Positions 56,337-64,000 of a DNA stretch of 64,000 bases are shown piece after piece; position 1 is the stretch's first letter, and each line of letters opens with the position of its first letter. The stretch is from contig CM055891.1 of NCBI GenBank assembly GCA_029582165.1, positions 32,652,832-32,716,831 of the forward strand, read 5' to 3'. The DNA is from Portulaca oleracea (taxonomy: Eukaryota; Streptophyta; Magnoliopsida; Caryophyllales; Portulacaceae). The notes beneath the pieces are model-generated. The model was not told where the DNA came from. It searched no databases and saw only the letters and a list, made by a program, of their open reading frames with translations. Made by a program: the position numbers and the translations under genes.

Positions 56337-57002
56337 CTATTCTGACAGCCAGCCCTCCCCCCACTCTCTCCCATTTAAGGCATTAAAGGCTTAATTATTT
56401 TGGCCAAAGTGTTCTCATAACCAAGCTCATCCTCTGAACAACTCGTTAAACCTAGCTCCATCTAGTCTGTGCGTGATGTGTTTGTGTGTGTGGAGAGAGG
56501 CAGATATGGACAGATGTACACATAAATAATAATAATCTCATTAGTTAAAGTGTTCATGGGCGGAAGGTAGACATCTTTTTTTCTTTTTCCGGGTATCAAT
56601 TAAGTGTGTATGTACGTCTGTGGGGTGTTCAAAATGTATAGAGTGAAATTTCATGGCTACAAGGTAGAGCACTCAGCAATTGTTCTGTAAATCCATTAAG
56701 AGTATATAAGGTCGAATCTTACTAGTACTGCTAGACTTTTATCAAAAATTCCAACGACAGCATTCCAACCTTCACATAGTACACTTCTGAAGCGAATCTT
56801 GCTACCAACACCAGCAAAACAGAAAAGACAGTAGCTTAAAAGCATAGTTGGGATTTGGATCCAAACTCTGTACCGGTTATATTTGAAATTTCAAGATATA
56901 AATGAAAACGTATCTGAGTGATCTGACCATTCTATGCAGAACATATAGATCAAACAGGTTTCCTAGATTCACAAATTCATTTCACGCCCTACTAAGAGTA
57001 GT

Positions 57003-57158
57003 TATTAAAATCTCGATCTTGATCTACGATCCTACGATTTTATGTACAAAATCCCGGATGCCATTCTAGTATCTACAGTCTGATCCACGATCCTACGTGG
57101 CTTAATTCCGATCCTAACTACCCCATGGATCCGAGTTAGGATCCCGATTCTAACAACC
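57003..57158. repeat. Dispersed GATCC-palindrome repeat, copy 2
   Basis: Same word order as 4690-4858: GATCTACGATCCTACGATTT, GATCCACGATCCTACG, GATCCTAACTACC, GATCCGAGTTAGGATCCCG, ending CTAACAACCTTG. It is the more palindromic of the two copies. Confidence 0.8.
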
Positions 57159-57965
57159 TTGCTACTAAGTACTAAGCATTTGTGTACAATTAGACGGAAA
57201 TATCAAATATACTGTTCTAAACAAAGCAGGAGAGCAAGAAGACATATCTGCTATGAAAAAAAGCCTCATGTCCATGACCCCCTTCATGGGTTTTTTACCA
57301 GTCACGTACTCCAGCAACAACCTGCAATAGTAGAAGACAATTTCACTTCCCTTGTACCTGTGACACAGAGAATCTACCATCAAAAAACAAATCCCGACGA
57401 AGCTACGACCAAAGACAAGTCACAGAATCAATTACGGGCAGACGAGTGATCGAATTCAGTGTGTCTGTCAAGTTAGAGTTGTAGAGCTCATTTTGACCTA
57501 TTGAGCAAAAGGGTACACACTATAATGCAAGCCTATTGAAAGGGAAAATTGTACAAGCACCTGGAGTTTATGTTCTAGGGTATCCGCAAGTGAACAATTA
57601 CGTGAACAAAATCAAGAAATGTGTGATTTAAACCACCAAAAAACAAAAAGATTCAAACCGAAATTGAATTAGGGTTAGGGGGACTTTCAGGTATGGATAT
57701 GGAATAGTTATCATAAACTTGATCATCCGTGTCTTATGATTCTCACAGTTCCGGGTTACAATCTGAGATTAAGAGTAGCTAAATCGCCTGATTTTTCATC
57801 AATTTGATACAGATTCAATCATAAGTACAGTACGAATTAATCGAACTTTCCATTGGTTCAATTCTTATGCCTTGAGGAGCATCTGAATATCCGATTACGG
57901 GAGAAGATCAGGTCCATAAGCAAAATAGTTAGGGTTTGAGAAGGATCAGAAGAGTGAAAAATTAC

Positions 57966-58004
57966 CAATTTGACGAACATCCTGAGCTTCTCCATGACCG
58001 CCAT
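57966..58004 (-). CDS. Possible first coding exon of an unrecognised gene
   Basis: ATG at 58004 in a good context (AAAAATGGCG) opens 13 codons, MAVMEKLRMFVKL, ending at a plausible donor (AAATTG|GTAATT). The region upstream is gene-like rather than repeat-like. I could not find a convincing partner exon on the minus strand down to 56340. A CAG acceptor near 57342 opens only VVAGVRDW before a stop. It may be a small protein gene, an exon separated from its gene, or chance. Confidence 0.3.
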
Positions 58005-58130
58005 TTTTGACACCTCGCTCCAACTCTGGTGGTAGTTAGAATTGAATTGACCAAATTGCTCACTAGTCAAATGGGCCGTAACCCAAATGGGTTTCAAAAG
58101 GCCCAACATTTTTGGGGGGGAATTTGGGTA

Positions 58131-59008
58131 TTGCTTAACGTCGCCCCCCTTTTTACTAATGTCGCCCCTCCAAATGACTATTTTACCCCTATCCTTTTTC
58201 ATTCCTCTATCCTCTCTAATTTCTCTCTCTAATAATAATAATAATAATAATAATAATATTTACAAAATTTTTTTTTTTAAAAAAAAAAAAATACGAAAAT
58301 CTGATTCGAACGCAAGCGTGCGGCGTGCAATGATGCCGCACTTAGATCGCGACAACACCACGGCCGTGCCGAGATCTAAGTGCCGCACGCGGCGCCACAC
58401 GCTGCGTTTGCGCAACCATATTTTTGGATTTTTTTTTAAAAAAAATTGTAAATATTATTATTAATATTATTATTATTATTATTAATATTTACAATAATAA
58501 TAATATTAATAATAATATTTAAAAAAAATATTTTAAAAAAAAATAATCCGAAAATACGGCGTACGAAATGTGTATGGCGCGCGACAGTGCCGCACTTAGA
58601 TCTCGACGCGGCCGTGGTGTTGCGCGATCTAAGTGCGGCACGCCTGGCGCCCGCCGCTTCGTGCCGCAATCGTATTTTCGATTTTTTTTAAAAAAATTTT
58701 GTAAATGTTATTAATAATATTATTATTATTATCATTATTAATATTAAATTACAATGTTATTATTAATAAATTAACGGTTTTTGAAATTCAACCTAAATTT
58801 AATAATAACATTGCAATTTAGGTTGAATTTCAAAAACCGTTAATTTATTAATAACAACATTGCAATTTAATATTAATAATGATAATAATAATAATAAGAA
58901 GAATAATGATAATATTAACAATAATAATAATAATAATAAAAATAATTACAATTTTTTTAAAAAATAACTTGTAAATATTATTATTATTATTATTAATTTT
59001 TTTGTTAA

Positions 59009-59042
<34 letters not shown>

Positions 59043-59150
59043 AGAGAGAGAAACTAGAGAGAAGTTAGAGAGTGAAGGGTCAAGGGCGATATTGGAAATT
59101 ATTATGAAAAAGTGGGCGACATTAGTAAAAAGGGGGGCGACGAAAAGCAA
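58131..59150. mobile_element. 1-kb foldback element with stacked palindromes
   Basis: Terminal inverted repeats TTGCTTAACGTCGCCCCCC and, inverted, GGGGGGCGACGAAAAGCAA, continuing through TTTACTAATGTCGCCC. Inside are two GC-rich hairpins (58310-58420 and 58555-58670, each with GCCGCACTTAGATC against GATCTAAGTGCGGC) and one long AT-rich hairpin (about 58690-58945, arms around TAACGGTTTTTGAAATTCAA). (TAA)n runs join them. No coding capacity; the asparagine-rich frames are shadows. Confidence 0.8.
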
Positions 59151-59275
59151 ACGGGAATTTTAAAGAGATAAATATGTTCTCTCGAGTGATATTTTTTTTT
59201 GGAAAATTAGATTACAGAAAGTCAAGCTATATAACAGAAAATCAATGAGTTGCTGTAAAGAAGTTCAGTCTTTTA

Positions 59276-59684
59276 GGCCCTGTTCGGCAAAGCTAGCGTT
59301 TTAGATAGCGGATAGCGGTTTATGTAGCGGATAGCGGGTTAAGCAGCGGATAACGGTTTAAGTAGCTGATAGCGGATGACTGTTCAAATGAGAATTGTGT
59401 TCGGTAAATTTAGCGGTCGAATTAACAGATTAATGTGAATTGACATAAAAGGGTATCAATAATTTCCAAAGATAAAATTTACAAAGGGTAGTTTTTGACC
59501 GAAAAATATGAAACGCTACTCCAAACGCTAAACGTTAACTTTATTAGCGTTTCACAAAATGCTCCTTAAAACGCTAAACGCTCCTCAAAACGCTAGTTTA
59601 CCGAACGCGAATATTTATGCAATTAGAGTTTTGATTTGGTCAAGACGCTATACGCTACCCCAAACGCTATTGCCGAACACAGCC
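59276..59684. mobile_element. Tourist-like MITE with TAGCGGATAGCGG interior
   Basis: Left GGCCCTGTTCGGCAAAGCTA, right AAACGCTATTGCCGAACACAGCC, flanked by TTA (59273-59275, 59685-59687). The left arm has four imperfect copies of TAGCGGATAGCGGTTTA; the right arm has AAACGCT words complementary in sense. Confidence 0.88.
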
Positions 59685-59750
59685 TTAGTTTACCAAAATT
59701 TTATGTGGCAAAAGTTTGCTCGCTGTAGTATATTTATGAAATTTAGATTA

Positions 59751-60128
59751 GGGGAATTCCATTTGGTAGGCTTCAACTTTTGCCTATTCTAAATTGTCAA
59801 CCACTTTTAAAAATATTCCAAGTGGTAGGCTTGTTTTGAAAGTTATTCCAAATGGCAGACTTATTTTGAAAATTTTAAAAATTATTCCAAGTTTTCAAGT
59901 ACTTTAAAAACTATCAATCTCACAACCAACTCACTTGGAATAATATCTAAAGCGTTTGACAACTAATAATAGTTTTAAATTGCTTGAAAACTTGGAGTAA
60001 TTTTTTAAAATTTCAAAATAAGCCTACCATTTGGAATAATTTTCAAAATACTACCACTTGGAATAGTTTAAAAAGTGTTTGACAATTTGGAATAGATAAA
60101 AGTTGAAGCCTACCAAATGGGATTTCCC
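59751..60128. mobile_element. Mutator-type foldback MITE
   Basis: Perfect 9-bp duplication TTTAGATTA (59742-59750 and 60129-60137). Inverted arms GGGGAATTCCATTTGGTAGG / CCTACCAAATGGGATTTCCC extend for about 170 bp with ACTTGGAATA and GCCTACC words. 378 bp. Confidence 0.9.
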
Positions 60129-60818
60129 TTTAGATTATTATCATCCCAATGCCACATAACATGAATTATTATAATTCAATTATTCAAATTGTTTTGTAAT
60201 ACTAGTACTTGCTATATTTCATATTATTTGTAATTTTTTATAAATATGCCAAGTCCGAACGACAAATGTTTACCTCATCTCTCTTATGTTGATAAAAAGC
60301 TCGGATAAATTTTAGGAATTGAGATAGCCTTTGATAAGAATCTAATGGAAATTTTGAAAAGTTTTACTTGAAAAGTTTTACATGGAAAAGCTTCCCTTAC
60401 CCTCCACTACTTGAAGTTACAAATGGTCTCGTGGAAACATTGTAAAAGTTTTTCCAAAACTCAAGTACAATTAAACATGGGAAAAATATGTCAATTTGAC
60501 AAAATTGATCAATACGATTTTTGACCAGCCAAATGAATCGCTCTCTGAGTTATATACTATACAGACAAGAAAATTACACATAAACCTTGAATTGAAATGA
60601 GTGGAACTTGTTACAAAATGTCTTACCATATTTACACATCCTTTTCTCCATACATTACATAAATACATACATATTACAAGAAACATAAATTAGCATGGAT
60701 AATCTCCAAGACCTAACCAAATTCCATTTCACTTAGAGCAAAAGAAACCTAATCTCAAACCTCATCATCCCAATCTTCAATGATCTTCACCTGAAATACA
60801 CCATAAATTCAGATTGCC

Positions 60819-62188
60819 CTAGAATGAAGGATACAACCACCCGACCGTCCACCCAAGAACCAACCCAGCACCCACAAGCGTAAACCCTAGAGCGAAAGCT
60901 ACACTGTATTTACCCATCTCATTCTCTTCCGCATAGCTTCTCTTTCGCTGTCTAGCTTTGGTGTGTTTATCGCGTCTTTGATGCAGTTTTCTTGGCTTCT
61001 GAGACACCAAACAGGGAACCAAATCGGAGAAGCCGGAATTAGGATTGGCTTCATTCTTTCTCTGGAGTAGAAGGGCCTCCAACTGCAGCAATTTGAGCCA
61101 TTGTTTGTATGCAAAGAGATGAGAAGCTTGTCTGAAGAAGAGCTTCAGGAGGTGCTCTTTCTCACTGTAGGCTTCTTTCGCTGCTTTCTCGGCTTCTCTT
61201 GCGCGCGTTTGAGAGTGGCAGAGAGCCTCCAGTAGCTTGGCCCGGCAAGGGTCACTCATGGGTGTTGTTCCTTTTTCCGGTGCTCTGTTGGGAATTTCAA
61301 GTTCAGTCAGAAACAAAAAAACTCCCAAGGAAAACTCATGCACGAGCATGAATTGAAATTTTACCTCAATGGTGCAGCAACTGAATGTTCAATATGCGAT
61401 GATGATCCCTCGTCGAGTGAACACCAATGCTTTCTCAGAGAACCACCAGAAGACAGACTGTAAGAAGATGTCTCACTCCTAACACACATCTTTTGTGGTG
61501 GAGGAAGATCGCAATTTTCGATATGGTGAAACGACTTCTGTGCCACAAATGAGGCCAATTCCTCACCATCTGTCACGCGCCACCAAGGCGCCTTATCTCC
61601 TCCACCAATCAAAGAACCCATGTCGGACGAAAGCTCGCTTGTTTTGGATTCATCATAACCTCCAACGTCCATCTCCATAACCTCGTAGTAATCCGTCATC
61701 ATGTTCTTCACATCGAGGAAATCTTGATCAATCTTGTTATCATGCACAACACTCGTCACCTCCACTTCTTCTTCTTCTTCTTCCTGTTTTGATTCGCAGC
61801 ATTTTTTTACGTCGAGAAAAGACTCCAAGTCCTCATAACCAATCTCACACATGATGCTTTCGTCGCTCATGGCAGCAATTTCTGTGAGTGATGAAGAATC
61901 TGCGCTCAAGTGTCTATGATGATGAACTCTGTAGTTTGGCTCAGTTTGGACCCACCATTTTACATCCGGAGGGAGGTTAGAGTAGGAAGATGTTGTGGTC
62001 GATGGCGTGAAACCTATGCCTTGATGGCTTCGATCATTCCCAGGATTGATCGGTCCAGTGTCGGACTGCTTGGATAACAAAGTTGACGATGGGCAACGAG
62101 CTAATCTAGGAGCCCTTTTCGCGTCTTCTTGGACAAAGTAACGGTTAGCTGCTCTCTGCCAAGCGGCCCTTGCTTCTGCTGCAGCCAT
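60819..62188 (-). CDS. Plant-specific protein of unknown function with a C-terminal membrane helix, two exons
   Basis: Exon 1 (61365-62188) starts MAAAEARAAWQRAANRYFVQ, then EDAKRAPRLA, the N-terminal signature of a conserved plant family. It contains LPPDVKWWVQTEPNY, an acidic run (SKQEEEEEEVEV) and KAPWWRVTDGEELASFVAQK. The donor is TTGAG|GTAAAA. Exon 2 (60819-61284, acceptor CAACAG) joins in frame as PLRAPEKGTTPMSDPCRAKL and encodes a coiled-coil-like helix (EALCHSQTRAREAEKAAKEA, SEKEHLLKLFFRQ), a basic linker and a single C-terminal membrane span (KYSVAFALGFTLVGAGLVLG, WTVGWLYP). Total 429 residues, a probable tail-anchored protein. The ATG at 62188 is used; an upstream TTG in frame is not a plant start. 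Function not known to me. Confidence 0.85.
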
Positions 62189-63600
62189 CAATCATCTTAC
62201 TACCACACAAAGAAGGTGTCAGGAATGCGACATAAGGATCGATTTCAAAGTGAGATTTTAGACTAAAGCTTATCATCAATGGGTCCCGCACTCCCGCATT
62301 TGCAGTGTCTGCGAGATCCAGATATAGGCAACCTTTCCCAAACATACATCTCAAGGTTGAATGATCAATGGTGCATAGTTCATCTTAAGACGTCAAGAAA
62401 TCCAACATTTGTTTTAGAATGTTAGAGTTGAGGTTTGAAACAATAAATAACCCATAGCAAACAGGTTTTTACAAACACACATTTTTCAACCCAGAAGCTG
62501 CAAAATTTGCATGAGTATACACAATTTGACACAAGTCACACAACTCATGCATTTACAAGAACACTCCCAATACGAACCCCGCGTAAAGGGGACTTGGGGA
62601 GAACCATATGTACCTCAACAAGAATTACTGCTTGTTGAGAGACCGACTCCAAAAACTCATGCATTTATACAAAGTCCAATCTTCTTTTAGCGCTGACAAA
62701 AATTCCGGTCAAATTCAGGTCGATCAAATTGGTCAATGTTAAAATCGGACGAGAAATTGAGGTCCGTTAATTCAGATGGACCTATATTCCGATCAAAATC
62801 AGTTTCGTACAATAGAAAATAGAGAAATATTGTGCCCGCAATTTTTGTCAACTCATTCAATGTCCAAATTCGGAGGAAAAATCTATGACTGTACCCGATT
62901 TTTTTTGGGAGGGACATAATTTCACGAGCTCTATCAGCCACTTCAAATTCTCAACCACTCCACTACATCCGGTTCAACTTGAAGCATTTCATATTAAACC
63001 ATCAAAAGGGACTTAACTTGTGCAGTTGAAGAAATGCCATCACACCAATAATGCAGGTAGAAATACTAGAGCATTTTAAACAAATTAAACTAATAAGTAA
63101 ATTGACCCTTCACGAAAAATATATAATTAAACAAGTCACAAAACTTTTCCCCTCTGTTGATAATACAATAATGCATCATGCTTAGAAAGGATGAGTCAAA
63201 TTCAAGACTAACCACTCATTAAAATAAGGGAAGAAAACAAATCAACAAGTTGAAATGGTATCCTTAATTATCACTAAACTATGAGTAATCAAGCAACAAA
63301 GAATGAAGAACAACAAGCAACATAAACAAACAAATCAAAACCCAGAAAACCCCAAATCAAGTTGGGCAAAATCAAAATATTCAGCATCAGAATTCACAGC
63401 ACAAATTCAACTTCACACTACCCAGAATCTATTACAAAAATGAACAACACAAAGTGCAGATTCATGATTTAGACAATACCCAGAAAAATTGATGAAGAAA
63501 TATGAACTGGGCACAGATAGATTAGACAAATATAGAAGATTACCTCAACATAGAGATTGAGATTGAGATATTCAGAGAGAAAGAGATGATGATGATGAAC
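62189..63600 (-). other. 5' UTR/leader region of the membrane-tailed gene
   Basis: No coding exon is evident. A good donor (GTTGAG|GTAATC) at 63543 on the minus strand after a GA-rich 5' UTR-like stretch suggests a non-coding first exon upstream of 63544 and a long 5' UTR intron. Inside this lies a GATC-word MITE remnant at 62690-62945, resembling 49021-49300. Confidence 0.4.
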
Positions 63601-63800
63601 CGGGAAAAGCTAGAAGGATCTTAATTCAATCTGTATGCATGAATCTGTGCTCTGTTTTCGTGTATATTAGCAGTTAATCATCTCACTGTGCTTTCTTTTG
63701 ATTCCGTAAAATTTCGGTTGAAACATGATTTTCATGCGGGAATCAAATAAATACTGGGATAAACAGACGACACAAAAACAAGGGGCAATATAATGGAAGG

Positions 63801-63852
63801 ACGGTGTCGTTTATTGGAAAATGGGACCTGCTTTTCCCCAAAACGACACCGT
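63801..63852. promoter_or_regulatory. Inverted ACGGTGTCGTTT pair in a promoter-like region
   Basis: ACGGTGTCGTTT (63801-63812) and AAACGACACCGT (63841-63852) form a perfect 12-bp inverted repeat with a 28-bp spacer. It lies about 200-300 bp upstream of the presumed first exon of the minus-strand gene. AAACGRCRYCGTTT-type words are known to be common in plant promoters. Confidence 0.45.
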
Positions 63853-63958
63853 TGTTACCGAAACAATAAAAAAGGGGGAAAATAGGACTTAAAAGTAAAG
63901 GAAAAGAGAAACGAAAATTATAACCATGGATTTTTCTTTTTGTATTTTAATTAATTTG

Positions 63959-64000
63959 TACCCTCTATTCCATATTAATTGTCGTTTTCGGAAATTGTGC
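63959..64000. mobile_element. Stowaway-like MITE, left end only (cut by window edge)
   Basis: TACCCTCTATTCCATATTAA then TTGTCGTTTTCG is the CTCCCTCCGTTCCATATTAATTGTC-type terminus seen at 22241 and 40962. Confidence 0.55.

Noticed and set aside
56655..56740. tRNA-like segment in the 3' flank of the DUF688 gene
   Set aside because: AGGTAGAGCACTCAGCAATTG and AAGGTCGAATCTTAC loosely resemble box A and B, but spacing and stems are poor; probably SINE debris or chance.
57159..57449. 96-residue plus-strand frame
   Set aside because: No domain, poor codon character, starts right beside a dispersed repeat.
58087..59150. Asn-rich open frames on both strands
   Set aside because: Produced by (AAT)n runs and the hairpins of the foldback element.
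60755..60792. Extra last exon (VKIIEDWDDEV) downstream of the membrane-tailed gene
   Set aside because: A minus-strand CAG acceptor followed by 11 codons and a stop looks exon-like, but the upstream gene already ends in its conserved membrane tail. Kept only as a note: an alternative 3' exon cannot be excluded.

Overview
The window is nuclear DNA from a flowering plant, most likely a eudicot. It is AT-rich and sparsely genic, and the protein families are plant-specific: CYP703A, pectin methylesterase inhibitors, a bHLH of the JAM type, a DREB-type ERF and a DUF688 protein. Plant MITEs, TRIMs, SINEs and a Ty1-copia element fill most of the rest. I cannot name the species from sequence alone.

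Genes, left to right: (1) the 5' part of a CYP703A sporopollenin P450 on the minus strand, running off the left edge (1-1556, one intron); (2) two tandem secreted PMEI-like proteins on the minus strand (3155-3715 and 5250-5756), the second with a doubtful start; (3) an intronless bHLH13/JAM-like repressor on the minus strand (12126-13865); (4) an intronless TINY-like DREB A-4 ERF on the minus strand (35526-36131); (5) a two-exon DUF688 gene on the plus strand (53573-56336); (6) a possible 13-codon first exon on the minus strand (57966-58004); (7) a two-exon plant-specific membrane-tailed protein of unknown function on the minus strand (60819-62188). The genes are independent transcription units. 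I see no cluster logic beyond the PMEI duplication.

The space between genes is a layered record of transposition. A 5.95-kb Ty1-copia element (23123-29073, 5-bp target duplication AATAT, LTRs differing at about 11 positions plus one 21-bp insertion) carries gag and a broken pol. It lacks the usual tRNA-Met primer site. Instead a 16-nt segment starting 2 nt after the left LTR is complementary (15/16) to a segment inside the LTR, which suggests self-priming. Its LTR also has palindromes of the form ACACGRnYCGTGT spaced 20-21 bp apart. The same spacing recurs in a diverged solo LTR (39347-40071) and in a third remnant near 45.4 kb.

Other clear structures: a 3.1-kb TG..CG element with a 5-bp target duplication (30860-33946); a complete 254-bp TRIM and a tandem LTR-internal-LTR-internal-LTR TRIM; a dimeric SINE split by a LINE tail with a 16-bp target duplication; a family of Tourist-like MITEs with 3-bp duplications, sharing a GTTCTTTTATGCG-type end; Mutator-type foldback MITEs with perfect 9-bp duplications; a three-deep nested MITE stack at 51195-52324; Stowaway-like MITEs; and GGGTCGGGT-rich palindromic repeats.
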